From Casuarina equisetifolia (lineage: Eukaryota > Streptophyta > Magnoliopsida > Fagales > Casuarinaceae): a DNA stretch of 64,000 nucleotides. Under the pieces are notes generated by a model that saw nothing but the letters and a program-made list of their open reading frames with translations, ran no database searches and was not told where the DNA came from. The position numbers were made by a program, and so were the translations under genes. How positions within the stretch are numbered: the stretch's first letter is position 1; every line of letters starts with the position of its first letter. Location: contig CM052362.1 in the NCBI GenBank assembly GCA_028551475.1, positions 23,046,021 through 23,110,020 on the forward strand. Direction: 5' to 3'. Of this stretch, positions 13,201 through 26,790 are shown one piece after another.

Positions 13201-14890
13201 CACATATAAGACATTGGCTCCAAATAAGATTACTAGTGCTGTGGTTTACACTTAACTTGAACCAATGAGACTCTTTGTCTACATTCTTTCCAAAGTTTTA
13301 GCATAAAATTTAATTTAAATAAGAACTATGCCGATTATCAAAAAGTATTCCATTGAAACATAGCTCATTATCCTAGCCGATCCTTGTGCCGAAATATCAT
13401 GAAATTTTGACAAGAACATGTTTAACGGTTGACCATAAGTCAAGGTCCTAAACTAGTGACACGATAAACATTAATCCTGATCTGACCCAAACTTGAGGAC
13501 AATTTTCAAACTCCAATATGTAGCACTTTTGGACGGACTCCCCTCTTTCAAAGGCAAGAACAAATTTGCTTTCGCAGTTAATTTGGACATGCGGACTATG
13601 GTTCCTGTAATAAACATGCATGATATGTCTAGAGAATGGTCCGACACTCAATGAACATCGGCCACTTACTTTATGCGGGTCCAAATGCACTCCATTTTTA
13701 ACATTTCATCATTAGAACATTGAGTTATGGTCTGAACCAAGATGTCATGTCTCCTTGCCATGGACTCTTATTTTGCCATTTTATGACTCAAAAAATGTAA
13801 CAATGGTTTTTTTTTTCCAAGCAAAAGTAGCTAAAGAACTAAATAGCATGCATTTACATTTACAACAACACCAAATCGAATAAGTTTAAAGGATGTGTAG
13901 TATATGTTTCATGAACAAACAAATAGAGTTGATTATGGTTAGTTTGTCGTTGTATAATTCGCAGGAAGTGGGGTGCTACATGACAATGAGGAAACTCTTT
14001 TCCGTAAGGCTTTGCATTGTGGATTTTTACAATGATTTTATAATCTCCCCTTTACTAAGAACGATCAACAAAAAGAAAATATGAGGGTTAGATTGGGCTG
14101 GAAACTAGTTTAATGAGCTTGTTCCAACAAATTTTCAAATGATATGTATAACAAAATGCAATTGTTGATGCCGTTGCCAAAGAGTTATTCTAATATTCAA
14201 TTTCTTATTTTGTACAATAATATCCTAACGAAGAAAAATGCTAGAATTTCGAAGGAATCTCCTTACCTAAGAAATTACATTAACTTCAGAAAATAAAACT
14301 ACTTCAAAGAAACATGTAAAACAATGTGGGACCTTAGCCCTTTATTTGACATAGCATAAATGAAGTATCATGGAGAAGGCAAAGATTCATGAATTGGCAT
14401 AGTGAAATTCAAAGTTTGATATTCTTCAACGGACTACTTCTTCAATATGAAATATTCAAGATGAAGAAAATATTTACGATTTTGATTCTCCATAATCACC
14501 TAAAATGGCTCCACACATTCATGAACTTTGTCCTTAGATTGAAAGTCTAGTTTTATTTTGGCTCAACCTCTAAAATAATACTATTGAACTTGTGCTACGA
14601 GGTTGAGTTTAGGGAATTGATGAATGAATTTATGAGGTGTCATTCCTGTACTTGGGATGCCAATAATCTTCCTCTAGAGATGAATGGTTATAATATCATT
14701 CCCAGGTTAATTTCAAAACTTCTAACTTCATCAAAATATCATTTGAAATTCCATTGAATTGGTAAAGAAGTATTTGGATACTCCATGTCCTTTGGTTAGC
14801 CATTTTGCACAACTTAACCATTGCTTAAAAGATATGATGTCAAGATTAAGCAAATGAAGTTGGCCCCAAGAAAGAAGGTAGGGAATAAGA
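10260..14890. other. Intergenic DNA, no gene recognised
   Basis: The first few hundred bases are the upstream region of the LAX3-like gene. A TATAAATA string at 10,239-10,246 reads toward the gap and is not well placed for LAX3. Frames at 11,606-11,926, 11,980-12,177, 12,741-13,098 and 13,448-13,690 (all minus) have no recognisable domains. The rest is AT-rich with no structure I can name. Toward 14.5 kb it may include more 5' and unreadable parts of the LINE relic. Confidence 0.45.
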
Positions 14891-14893
14891 GAT

Positions 14894-15790
14894 ATGCACA
14901 TGGTTATGGAGAGCCTTTTAGTGAAAATGGTTTGGAACTATGTTAAAGGAGATTCTTTGTGGGCAAAATTTATGCAAAGAAAGTATGGAAAGTCAATAGA
15001 AGTTTGTCATCAACCAAGAAATGCTAAACCCTCAAATTTTTGGAGGGCTATTAAAATTTACATTACTTTTGTTTTACAGCATAGTAGATGGGTGATTCAA
15101 AATGGAGAATACTCTTTTTAGATAGATAAATGGTTAGATGAGATATTATGACATTCATCATATGATGACAATGCAAGGAATATTTGCAAAGTCATGGAGG
15201 ATCTAGAGTTTCTAGAGTTTCTAGAGGATAATTTATCCACAGAACAATTAGAGCAAGCTCATCGAATAATCATCACCAATGACTCAGATAGAATGGCCTT
15301 TGAGTTAACCTTTAATGGAGAATTCTCTATAGTGTTAGTGTATGCAAACAAAACACCACATGATAAGAAGAAAACTTGGAGTAAGTTTATATGGAATAAG
15401 CACCCACTGCCAAAGATTAGCTTTTTCATGTGGGGGGTGATGAATAAAGGATTTCCAACATATGAAAAAGTTAAGGAGAGAGGCGTTTCTTATGCCTCAA
15501 GATGTGTTTGTTATTCAACATTGAATTACGAGACACTAGATCATTTTTTTTGTTAAGGAGAATTGACAACAAGACTATGGAATCATTTTTGCAATATTTC
15601 ACAAATGTCTATTCGACGTGACATGGTATTGAACTTGGTTGTGGATTGGTTTCATGAGACTAGTATCTCCTCACAAGGAGGGATGTTGTTAGCTTTAATT
15701 ATTTGCATAATTTTATAGCAAATTTGGCTGGCTAGGAATAATGCCATATTCAATAATCAAGTTTTTTTTTTCTACTAGTTATAATAAAGA
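14894..15790 (+). pseudogene. Relic of a LINE-type retrotransposon, 3' part of ORF2
   Basis: The plus strand reads through several stops as the end of a plant non-LTR reverse-transcriptase protein. First comes the region after the RT thumb (SLWAKFMQRKYGKS, then WVIQNGEYSF and DKWL). The zf-RVT domain follows (KISFFMWGVMNKGFPTYEKV, with the later RCVC/DHFFC cysteines). Last is the start of the tail (QIWLARNNAIF at about 15,715-15,755). In-frame stops fall at about 15,121 and after 15,553, so it is dead. The catalytic RT core (YxDD) and endonuclease are not visible upstream, as expected for a 5'-truncated, old copy. Confidence 0.8.
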
Positions 15791-15860
15791 AAGTGTTTTC
15801 AAAGGTCCGTGATTTCATGGCATCTTTTCAAAGTAATACATTTTCTTCAATGAAAATAAG

Positions 15861-17520
15861 GAATTATTCTTTTGCACTGTTGTATTATTCATAATTATAA
15901 TTCTATTGTTAACTTTTCCTACTTATTTTGGGGGAATGGAATATTCTTTATGATAAAGGAAGTCTCATTGACAAAGAGAAAGTTTGATGGGGAACATGTG
16001 AAATAGGCTTATACTTTATGCTATTATAATAATTTTGGTTTAAGTAGTTTTGTGTAAACTTGACATTATTTTGCAAGGGAAGGTTCACCCTTCCATTTTG
16101 TCTTTGTTGCCTAGATTGTGTTTTCTTATCCCATACTTCATTTTTCAAGAACTTTCCCTTTTAACCCAATTGAAACACAAGAACATCATTACATGTTTTG
16201 GCTTAAAAAAGGTATGCTTTTCTTTTCTTAAAAAAAAAGAAGAAATATTTTCATTTTTTTTGTGTGCTTTAAATCTAGACTTCATCATAGCAAAGTTACA
16301 ATTATAGTTCATAGGAATTAATTATGCATGTCAGAATCATTAGACGAATTTTAAATTACACATGGCCATATCTTGTTGTTTAAGCAACCTCTTCTAGTGA
16401 ATTGTTTGACACTTCTTGGTGAAATTGTTATTGTATAAGGATCATTCATTGTTATAGTTTTCTTATTTTATGTAAATTTTTTGATTAATCAAGCACAACT
16501 TGTGTTCTGGTCATGTTAGTTATTAGACACAAACAACCTAAATATCTTTCTAAAGTTAGTATCAAAAGGCTCCTTGGAATAGGTCTATGTGAACTTTGAT
16601 ATTCTTGAGAATGTTACTCCAATTATACGAGATAGATTTTATATGAATTAAAGTATATGCATGATAGATAGGTGGTCCATAAATGATACCTACATTCTTT
16701 TTTGTCATTATGTATGTGATTTGGAGGTTATTTACTTATCTTACTCTCCATTAATTTTGAAATTATTGTTGCTTGGTATGTTTTTCTTATGGTCTTTGGT
16801 ATTTTAGCCTTTGTAAGTTTTGTCATTAATGAGTTTTTACTTGCTCACAGCAAAAGGATTTCATTTCTTTTTTCAATGAGAAAGGGTTGGAGGGAAGGAT
16901 GTCAAGATGGTATATTATTTGTAGGATAGTTATGCTTCAAGCTTTACCTTCTTACTTATTTTGATAACTTGGTTGATGAATGCCTTTTTTTTATATGTCT
17001 CATTCTAGTGAAATCACATTATTTAAAGAAAGTATAATATTCTTAAAAATTTTCAAATAAATAATTGTATGAGGGTCTTATCTCTTTCTTTCTTGTATTG
17101 AAAGGATATCAAATGTGCAACCACATTGTTAAATATAATTGGATGTGTGAAGATTGTTAGCTATGAAATGGTAAATGTTTTTCTTCTCCTTCCTTATTAT
17201 AATTTTTTCCTTATCTTAAATAACACTCTTGGGCTATTTATTTATTTTTCCTTAATATTGGTTTTTGTATCTTTTTTTAGCCTACTAAACCTTTAAAGGA
17301 GTTTATATTATGAATCACACCTAAGGTTTGATTTTTCCTTTCCATATTAAGTCTAGTAATCTACAAATGAATGAAATATTTTTGAATTTTTTTTATGTCC
17401 ATTTTCAAACATAAGAGAAAACATGGTTTAAATGTTAATTTTGTATTATTGAATGCTTAGGCAAAATGTCAGAGTTTGTATGAATGGCTTTTTTATACTA
17501 CTAAATGTGAGTGGGCTAAT
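15861..17520 (+). pseudogene. MAP3K-like kinase gene fragment, repeat unit A
   Basis: This unit aligns over about 1.6 kb with unit B (from 19,768) at high similarity. An exon-like piece at 16,146-16,211 reads QELSLLTQLKHKNIITCFG with a GTATGC donor behind it, matching the MEKK1-type stretch around helix C and strand beta-4 (family pattern LLSQLxHxNIVxYxG). A second piece at about 17,132-17,170 reads GCVKIV, equivalent to the DFG-region exon, but decayed. Catalytic residues are lost and no long frame exists. Confidence 0.65.
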
Positions 17521-19765
17521 TGCTGAAAGTTGTTGGGCAAGGGAATACCACAAACAAAATTGTGAGCTCCTACAACAAGTTCTTTATTGAGTTCCCAAAG
17601 TGGATATTTTTAACTTTTTGGCTTGAAATTCTAGATTTGTGAATATGTTTTAATGATTTTGATAATTAAAATTGAAGATTCACTAAATTTTAGATCCTTT
17701 AATTAAGAGAGACATAGTTAAAATAAGAGTCCAACACCACAACTAAAAAATGTGTGAAATGCCTTCTTCATGAAAAACTGGCACTTCCCCTATCACTAAA
17801 TGATTCATGAAAACTAGCATTTCCCTTGCAACTAAATGATTCACTTCGTCTTTTCTGAGATTCAACAATTCCATGATCCATGACTCCTACCCGGAACCAC
17901 AAGGCTTGGTTCCTTTTGAAGTAAATTTAATGGCCAAATCAATCAATGAGGATGTTGAGTTAGAGACAATAATTCATATACACATAGGAACAAGTTATCA
18001 AACCCATTTCGAGTATTCCTAGGATAACTTTTATTGATAAGGACATTACAAAGATAAAGAAAGAAAAAGTAAAAGCTTATGAATGAGTATGCCTTTTCCT
18101 TTAAACAACTCCACTTAGATAAATATATAAACAATAATTTAAGTCATAAAACTTATGAAAAAGTATAAATTTTTTTATACTTGTTTGCATCTAATATTAA
18201 CATCAGCTATTGTTTATATTGTCACTTAAGACTTGAGCTATTTTATTTACTAGGAAATTACAAGGAAATAATGAAACACTAGGTCATCATCATCAAGTGA
18301 ACTAGGAAAATGTGGTGAAACTACCTAACTCTTGTAACATAGCATCTAATTCACTTGAGAATACCTTTTTGTGTTTTCTTTTAAATTAGTGTTTAGGCCA
18401 AACAAATAAGAAAATTATCTAAAAAGTATTTCTTTTTCTAACTTTTAAACCCAAATAAAATAAAGATGAAGCCCTCTTGTCACTAACACTAGAGTGTTGA
18501 AGATGCTCGAAGCCATAAAGGGATTGCTTAATATCATGAATCAAAATAGAAAGTGTAAGTAGAATAGATTGGTTAATAAATCTTCAAAGAATGAGTTCAA
18601 ATTTTAAATGTGAATCTAGTTGTTTAACCAAATCAAAGAGCTTAAAGATGAGTTTCCTACTAATGACTTATAAAGAAAGAAAAAAATTGGTCCTTTTTCA
18701 AAGAGATTTCCCTTTTTGGCATAAGCTAAGGACCAAATTCACAAGCAAATAACTAGAAACCTTATAATCAAAACCAACAAGTTGAAATTAGGATTTGACA
18801 TGGAACCTAATAAATTCTCAATTCTCTTATTCTGTTGGGGTTTTTAATTATCTTACTTGTCTCATTCTTAAGGAAGGCTAAAAGTCCATCAATTGCACAA
18901 AAAAATACTTTGAGCTTGCTACTTAGCTATTTTTAAATGACATAGTGCTTAGCCTTATACATAATTCCTATATCCTTTGTCTTTAGTTGGTGTACATATT
19001 CTTTCAAAGAAATAAGTTTCATTTTTGTAGCCACTAAAAACAATCTTAAGTAGATGATAGAGATGTTTATTAATATTAAATATATTGGTGTTTAGATGTT
19101 TATTATTAATATTAAATACTGTTTGGATGTGTTGTCCTTCAATCTACAATTATCCTTTAGTTATCTTACTCTTTGAAATTAAAGTATCAATGGATACCTT
19201 GCATATTCCTTTTAAAAATTTTTTGGTTATGTTAGGGGAGCTTTCCACAATAGATTTTTAAAGGGCACATTCTTATAAGGAGGAGGGGCAAAGTATGATA
19301 AAACTAGTCAAAATAAATTAGAATCAACTTAAATTTACATCTTAAAAATTTAATATTGTTTGTCTTTTTTGCACTATAAACATGATTTATTTTAAAGGGT
19401 TGTTTTGTTTTTATTGGCAAACCTTTTGATATAAGGCATCTAATTGTATTTTGAAAGTTGGGGATTAGTGAAAATTAAATTAAATTTTACATTGTAATCC
19501 TAGTCCATTGTACATTATAGGGAATTCTAAACTTTAGAACTTTTTGGAGTTTCTAAGTTACTTGGTTTTATTATGTTTAAAAGTGAATTCATTGAGAGTA
19601 GAAGTTGTCCACCTTATTTTTATATTTTTGTTGCCTATAATTTTTACACTTATTAGAGAATGATTTCTAGGCTTTGCTACAAAAACCATGGTTTTACTTG
19701 AAACAAACATAAGGCTAAAATTTATTAGCTAATACTATTATCTTTACATTAAGACATATAAATAT
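17521..19765. other. Spacer between kinase repeat units A and B
   Basis: About 2.2 kb not shared with other array units. It begins with a dispersed repeat (17,555-17,675, partner at 440-565). Nothing coding is visible. It is probably one or more old transposon insertions that separate units A and B. Confidence 0.4.
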
Positions 19766-19767
19766 CA

Positions 19768-21390
19768 ATTATTCTTTTGCATTGATGTATCATTTATAAT
19801 TATACTTTTATGGCTAACTTTTTCTACCTGCTTTGTAGGAATATAGTCTTCTTTATGATAAAAGAAGTCTTGCTAACGAAGGGAAAGTTTGATAGGAATA
19901 GGTGAGATAGGCTTATACTTTATGCTATTGTAATAATTTGGGTTTAAGTAGTTATGTGTAAACTTGACATTATTTTGGAAGGGAAAGTTCACTCTTTCAT
20001 TTTCCTTTGTTGCTTAGATTGTGTTTTCTTATCCCATACTTCATTTTTCAAGAACTTTTCTTTTTAAGCCAATTGAAACATGAGAACATCATTACATGTT
20101 TTGGTTAAAAAAAGGTACACTTTTCTTTTCTTAAAAAAAATAAAAATCTTTTCATGTTGTCTTTATAACTTAAATCTAGACTTCATAATAGCAAAGTTAT
20201 AATTATAGTTAGTAGGGATTGATTATGCATGTCAAAATCATTAGACAAATTTTAAATTGCAAATGGTCAAGTCTTGATATCTAGGCAACCTTTTCTATTG
20301 AATTGTTTGGCACTTCTTAGTGGAACTCTTATTTTATAAGGGTCATTCATTATTATAGTTTCCTTATTTTACATAAATTTTATGATTAATCAAGCATAAC
20401 TTGTGTTCTAGTTATGTTGGTTGCAAAATGCGAACAACCTAAATATCTTTCTAAAGCTAGTATTAGAAGGCTCCTTATAAAAGATCTAAGTGAACTTCAA
20501 TATTCTTGAAAATGTTGTCTTTAATTATAAGTGATAGTTGTTATGTGAATTAAAGTATATGCATGACAGAAAAGTGGTCCATAAATGATACCTATATTTT
20601 TTTTATCATTATATATGTGATTTGGAGGTTATTTGCATATCTTACTCTCCAATTTTAAAATTATTGTTGCTTGGTATGCTTTTCTTAGTCTTTGGTATCT
20701 TAGCCTTCATAAGTTTTGTCATTAGTAAGTTTTCACTTGCTTACAACAAAAACATCTCATTTCTTTTTTAAGAGAGAGAATTAAAGGTAGGAATATTAAC
20801 ATTAGTATATTATTTGTAGGATGGTTATGCTTCAAGCTTAACCTTCTTGCTAATTTTGACGGTTTGGCTGATAAATGTCATTTATTATGTGCCTCCATTT
20901 AGTGGAATCATATTGTTCAAAGAAAGTATAATATTCTTGAAAATTTTCAAATAAATAGTTGTACAAGGGTCTCATCTCTTTCTTTCCTATTTTGAAAGGA
21001 TATAAAATGTGTAAACACATTATTAGATAGAAGTGAATGTATGACGATTGTTAGCTTTGGAATGGTAAATGTTTTTTCCCTTTCTTTATTATAATTTTTT
21101 CCTTATCTTAAATAACATTGTCAGACTATCTATTTCTTTCCCTAACATTGGTTTTGTATCTTTTTCAACTTATTAGACCTTCAAAGGACTCTATATTCTA
21201 AACTACACTTGAAGTTTTTATTTTTCTTTCCATATTAAGTCTAATAATCTATAGATGAATGCATTAGTTTTGAATTTGTTTAGGTTCAATTTTAGACATT
21301 AGAGAAAACATGTTTTAAATGTTGATTTTATACTATTGAATGCTTTGGCAAAATGTCATCCTTTGTATGAGTGACCATATTTTTTCTCAT
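19768..21390 (+). pseudogene. MAP3K-like kinase gene fragment, repeat unit B
   Basis: Second copy of unit A, about 3.9 kb downstream, homologous from the 'aattattcttttgca' start to the end of the unit. The same exon-like piece at 20,047-20,113 reads LSQLKHENIITCFG and is then cut by a stop. The downstream GCVKIV-type exon lies near 21,030-21,066 and is damaged. This unit joins directly to unit C, which lacks the first exon-like piece. Confidence 0.65.
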
Positions 21391-21451
21391 TCAGCTGTAA
21401 TGTTTTAAATGGGTGGAGGGATTGTTTAATGCCTATTTTTTTCCTTTCCTC

Positions 21452-21492
<41 letters not shown>

Positions 21493-22800
21493 GGTGGTTG
21501 TGTGTAGGGTCCATTATAAATTCACTTGGATATGTTTTCTCCTTTTGAGAGAATTAAATTTGCAAAATTATACTATGTTTAAAATTTCCTATTTATTTTT
21601 GGGGAGACAACATTTGATTTTATGAAAGCATGTCATGTCTAGTAAATTATGCTTGGTTTATTGTATATGCTTTTAAGGTGGATTGTACAGGTCTAAAGCT
21701 AATATATGGAGCCTAGAATGTATAATAATAGAGTTTCTAACTCAAAAGCATCTCTACATTGTTAGAAGACCAATGTGACATATTTTATTTTTATTTTAAT
21801 GTTTATGGTTATGATCATTATGATGCTTTTTATGAATTACTTTTTAGAAGCCTTTGAGAATAGTTTACTTTGTTTAAAACAGTTTGTACTAGAGAGTTCA
21901 TTTTTCTTTTTTAGAATGCAAAATCTTTTAGTGAAAACTATAAGTTATATTTCTTATATGCTAAAATATAATTTATTTGTTATACAATTGTTTGATTTCA
22001 TGTTAAAAGCATCCTCTATTGCAACTTGGTAGGAGAAAATAATGGTGGATATTCATAAGAGTAAACTACCAACCATTTTTTGTAATTTTTCAAAAGATAT
22101 AAGAGAATGTGTTAGTACCTTCAAGCAAAGGTCATTGATTACCTTATTGTGACATAACTTTTGCACCATTCATTTATAAGGAAGTCCTTAGGCTACTTAT
22201 TACCTTATTAGGACATAGTTCTTGTACCATTCATTTGTGAGGAAGTCATTGACGACATTAGAAGTTTTTTGGTTCATTTTTCATCTTCTTTTTGCATATT
22301 GTATAGCAATTCTTGCATATTAGTTGACGATTGCTATTATTTCTCTTGTCACAACATGAAAACCTTTTTCCTAATGAAAGAAATATTTTTATTTTTGACT
22401 AATACAAATGTCTTTTTACCAGTCTTATTGTTAGATAAAAGTGGATGTGTGAAGATTGTTGGCTTTGGAATGGTAAAAGTTTTTCTTCTCATTTGTCATA
22501 ATTTCTTTATCGGCTTAAATAACATTATTGGACCGTCCATTTCTTTCCTTAACATTCATTTTTGTATCCTTTTTCAACCTACTAGAACTTTGAAGGAGCT
22601 ATATTTTGAACCATACTTAAGGTTTTTATTTTTCTTTTCATATTCAGTCTAATAATTTATAAATGAATGCATTAATTTTGAATTCATTTATGTCTATCTT
22701 TAGACATTAGAGAAAACATAGTTCAAATGTTAATTTTACAATATTGAATGCTTTGGCAAAATGTCATACTTGGTATAATTGGCCTTTTTTTTGTTCCTAT
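21391..22800 (+). pseudogene. MAP3K-like kinase gene fragment, repeat unit C
   Basis: About 1.41 kb long. It opens with an (AT)n tract (21,457-21,487). At 22,040-22,130 it reads KLPTIFCNFSKDIRE, resembling the kinase subdomain XI pattern (LPxIPxxLSxDAR). Then a duplicated piece reads LLHHSFIRKSL and YHSFVRKSL (22,140-22,255), matching the family's RPTAxxLLxHPFVRRPL end. At 22,431-22,474 it reads LDKSGCVKIVGFG, the Mg-binding-loop exon with G in place of the DFG aspartate. The exon order is permuted relative to a real kinase, because unit boundaries fall inside the original gene. Multiple stops make it non-coding. Confidence 0.65.
21457..21487. repeat. (AT)n microsatellite, recurring in array units
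   Basis: Dinucleotide AT tract. Equivalent tracts lie at 22,864-22,888 and 24,319-24,339, at the same place in units D and E. It was therefore part of the ancestral unit and has changed length since. Confidence 0.85.
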
Positions 22801-24265
22801 TAAGCTAAAATGTTTCATATGGATAGTTAGATTGCATAGTGCTTATTTTTTTTCCTTTTCTTTTATATATATATATATATATATATATGTTTTCTATATA
22901 TATTGTGATGTGTGTAGGGTCCATATAGAAACACTTGGATACATTTTCTCCTTTTGAAAGAATTGAATTTACAAAATTATACTATGTTAAAAATTTTCCT
23001 ATTTGTTGTTAGGATATTAGATTTGTTTTTTTGAAAGCATGCATGTCTAGTGAATTATGTCTTGATTTTTATATATGCTCTTAAGGGGATTGTATGGGCC
23101 CAAAGTTGATATATGAAGCCTAGGATGCACAATAATAGAGTTTTTGACTCAAAAGCATTCATACTTCTATTAGGAAACTAGTGTGTCATATTTTTTTTTT
23201 TCTTATTTTGATGTTAAAGGTTATGATAATTATGATGCCTTTTGTGACATTACTTTTTGGAAAGTTTTGTGAAAAGTTTACTTTGTTAAAAATATTTTGT
23301 ACTAAAGAGTTTATTTTTCATTCTTAGAATACAAAATCTTTTAGTGAAAACTATAGGTTATATTTCTTATATGCTAAAATACAATTTATTTGTTACACAA
23401 CTATTTGATTTCATGTTAAAAACATCCTTTATTGTAACTTGGCTAGAGAAAATAATGATGAATATTCATAAGGGTAAACCACCTACCATTCCTTGTAATC
23501 TTTTAAAAAACACAAGAGAATTTCTTAGTACCTTTAAGTAAAGGTCATTGATTACCTTGTCGCAACATAACTCTTGCACCATTCATTTATAAGGAAGTAC
23601 TTAGGCCACTTATCACCTTATTGGGACATAGTTCTTATACCATTCATTTGTGAGGAAGTCATTGACGGCATTATAAGTTTTTTTGGTTCATTTTTAATCT
23701 TCTTTTTGCATATTGTATAACAATTCTTTCATATTAGCCGAACATTGTTGTGATTTCTCTTGTCATAATATGGAAACCTTTTTCCTAATGGAAGAAATAT
23801 CTTTATATTTGAGTAATACAAATATCTTTTTGCTAGCTTTATTCTTAGATAAAAGTGGATGTGTGAAGATTGTTGGCTTTGGAGTGGTAAATTTTTTTCT
23901 TCTCTTTTTTTGTTGTAATTTCTTCCTCAGCTTAAATAACACTATTAGACTATCTATTTCTTTTCTTAATATTCCATTTTGTATTCTTTTTCAAACTACT
24001 AGACCTTCGAAGGAGCTATATCTTAGACCGCACCTAAGGTTGTTATTTTCCTTTCCAGATTAAATCCAATAATCTACAAATACAAGCATTAGTTTGGAAT
24101 TTGTTTATGTCCAGTTTTAGACATTAGAAAAAACATGGTTTAAATGTTGATTTTATATTGTTGAATGTTTTAGCAAAATGTCATACTTTGTTTATACTAT
24201 TGAATGTTTTGGAAAAGTGTCATATTTTGTATAAGTGGCCTTTTTTTTCTTTTCATTCAGCTAAA
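22801..24265 (+). pseudogene. MAP3K-like kinase gene fragment, repeat unit D
   Basis: Direct tandem copy of unit C, period about 1.42 kb. It holds the same pieces: an (AT)n tract (22,864-22,888), KPPTIPCNLLKNTREF at about 23,480-23,525, the duplicated HSFVRKS piece at 23,545-23,670, and LDKSGCVKIVGFG at 23,850-23,886. Near its end a 42-bp stretch ('attgaatgttttg...' at about 24,155-24,235) is duplicated in tandem. No intact frame exists. Confidence 0.65.
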
Positions 24266-25440
24266 ATGTTTCATATTAATGGTTTGATTGCTTAGTGCCT
24301 ACTTTTTTCCTTTCCTTCTATATATATATATATATATAGATACACTTGGATACATTTTCTCCTTTTGAGAAAATTGAATTTATAAAATCATACTATGTTA
24401 AAAATTTTCCTACTTATTATTGAGGAGATTGCATTTGATTTTATGAAAGTATATTATGTATAGTGAATTATGTCTTGATTTATTATATATACTCTTAGGG
24501 GGGACAAAATAGGACTAAAGTTGATATATAAAGCCTAGGATGCACAATAATGGAGTTTCTTACTTTTTGGAAGCCTATGGAAAAAGTTTTCTTTGTTTAA
24601 AATATTTTGTATTAAAGAATTCATTTTTCTTAAAATAATGATACCCTTCGTGAAAATTGTTTAATACCATGACTTTTACACAAGACAAGCCTTAAGCAAC
24701 AGAGCAACTATAAAAGTTTATAAGAATGTTATTCCAAATTCATGGAATAGCTACATGTTAAATCAAAATTTACCTGAAACTATTGAAACCTCAGACTTTT
24801 AAGATGATATGGGGTAACAACTTGCCTTATTCAATATAATAACATTAAGATGTTGACATCAAAATTCATCAAACCAAAATGGACCTTAACTCCAGTATGG
24901 GTCTCACGCATGAATTTAAACTATTTCACAACATCTTCCAATCTTTTCCAATTGCAACATGTGTCCATTACAAGGCTACCAATAATGTACTTGCTGAAAA
25001 AATTAACAAATTCGTAATTGATTACTAAGAAACTAAAACATACCAAGCCATTTCATATAACAAGTAAGTCCTCTGGTTTCCAACTGAGGCATACCAAGCC
25101 ATTTAACATTGGGACTCATTACTTTTTACCATCATGAGAAGGCAAGAACTAAAGCTATTTCATAAACTAAAGCATCATGAACATGCCAAAAAATAGTTTG
25201 GCTAGTCAAAAATTATAGGACTAAGTAAAAAGCCAATCTTGAATGCCAAATAACATTTCAGATAGAGATACTCACGTAATATTACTAACAATAACAACTT
25301 TATAATCTCTATCACTTATGCTTTCATATATATGTTCTAACTCACGAACTAAATTCCAGGCTATGTGTGCCTGCCAAAAATGAAGGTAAGGAATGAAAAA
25401 TGAATATTTGTAAACAAAATGTCATAATGTTAATTTTTCT
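24266..25440. pseudogene. Array unit E: kinase piece joined to a fragment of an unidentified gene
   Basis: The first 400 bases match the start of units C and D. At about 24,650 the sequence switches to a different module (N) of about 740 bases. On the minus strand, module N contains an exon-like piece at 25,276-25,370 with an upstream GCAG acceptor and a GTGAGT donor, reading AHIAWNLVRELEHIYE and SDRDYKVVIVSNIT without stops. A second piece near 24,835-25,000 matches the better-preserved copy at 26,179-26,341. I do not recognise this protein family. Confidence 0.55.
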
Positions 25441-26790
25441 TTGATAAAATGTCATACTTTGTATGAGTGGCCTTTTTTTTTTCTCCATTCAGCTGAAATG
25501 TTTCCTATTGATGATTAGATTACTTAATGCCTACTTTTTTCCTTTCCTCTTATATATATTGTGATTGTGTGTGGGGTCTATATAGATATACTTAGATATA
25601 TTTTCTCCTTTTGAAAGAATTGAATTTATAAAATCATATTATGTTAAAAGTTTTCCTATTTATTGTTGGGGAGATTGCATTTGATTTTATGAAAGTATGT
25701 CATGTTTAGTGAATTATGTCTTGATTTACTATATATACTCTTAAAGGGACTAGATAGGCCTAAAGCTGATATATGGAGCCTAGTATGTACAATAATAGAG
25801 TTCTTTACTTTTTGGAAACCTATGAGAAAAGTTTTCTTTGTTTAAAATATTTTGTATTAAAGAGTTCATTTTTCTTAAAATAATGATGCCTTTTGTGAAA
25901 ATTTTTATTAAACCAAAATCTACCTGAAACTATAGAAACCTCGGACTTTTAAGACGAAACGGTGTAACAATTTGTCTTATTTAATGTAATAACATCAAGA
26001 TGTTGATGTGAAAATTCACCAAACCAAAATGGACCTCAACTCTAGTATGGGTATCACGCATGAATTTATGAAAATGCTATTCCAAATTTATGGAATAGCT
26101 ATACATTAAACCAAAATCTACCTGAAACTACCGAAACCTCGGACTTTTAAGGTGATACAGTGTAACAATTTGTCTTATTCAATGTAATAACATCAAGATA
26201 TTGATGTGAAAATTCATCAAACCAAAATGGACCTTAACTCTAGTATGAGTCTCATGCATGAATTTAAAATTCTTCACAACATCTTCTAGTCTTCTCCAAT
26301 CATAACATGTGTTCATTACAAGGCTACTAATAACATACTTGCCGAAAAAACCAACAAATTCATAATTGATTATCAAGAAACTAAAACATATCAAGCCACT
26401 TCATATAACAAGTAAGTCCCTTAGTTTCCAACTGAGGCATACCAAGCCATTTAACACCGGGACTCATTATATTTTACCATCGTAATAGGGCAAAAACTAT
26501 AACTATTTCATAAACTAAAGCATCATGAACATGCCAAAACATGGCTTGGCTAGTCAAAAATTATAGGATTAGGTAAAGAGTCAATCTTAAATGCCCTATC
26601 ACATTTCACATGGCAATACTCATGTAATATTACTAGCAATAACAACTTTATAATCTCTTTCACTTTTACTTTCATATAATTGCTCTAACCTACAAACCAG
26701 ATTCTAGGCTATGTGTGCGTACCAAAAATGAAGGTAATGAATGAAAGATGAATATTTATAGACAAAATGTCAAAATGCCACTTTTGCTTT
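25441..26790. pseudogene. Array unit F: kinase piece joined to unidentified gene fragment
   Basis: This unit has the same layout as unit E, with part of module N present twice (25,905-26,065 and 26,066-26,230). The minus-strand exon-like piece at 26,179-26,341 follows an AG acceptor and reads KYVISSLVMNTCYDWRRLED and later ETHTRVKVHFGLMNF before a stop. The partner exon near 26,615-26,715 has its tryptophan codon changed to a stop. The source gene is unidentified. Confidence 0.55.

Noticed and set aside
21413..24063. Several open frames rich in Phe/Leu/Ile that look like small membrane proteins
   Set aside because: The hydrophobic look comes from T-rich DNA. The frames cross the kinase-derived repeat units and change or break between copies.
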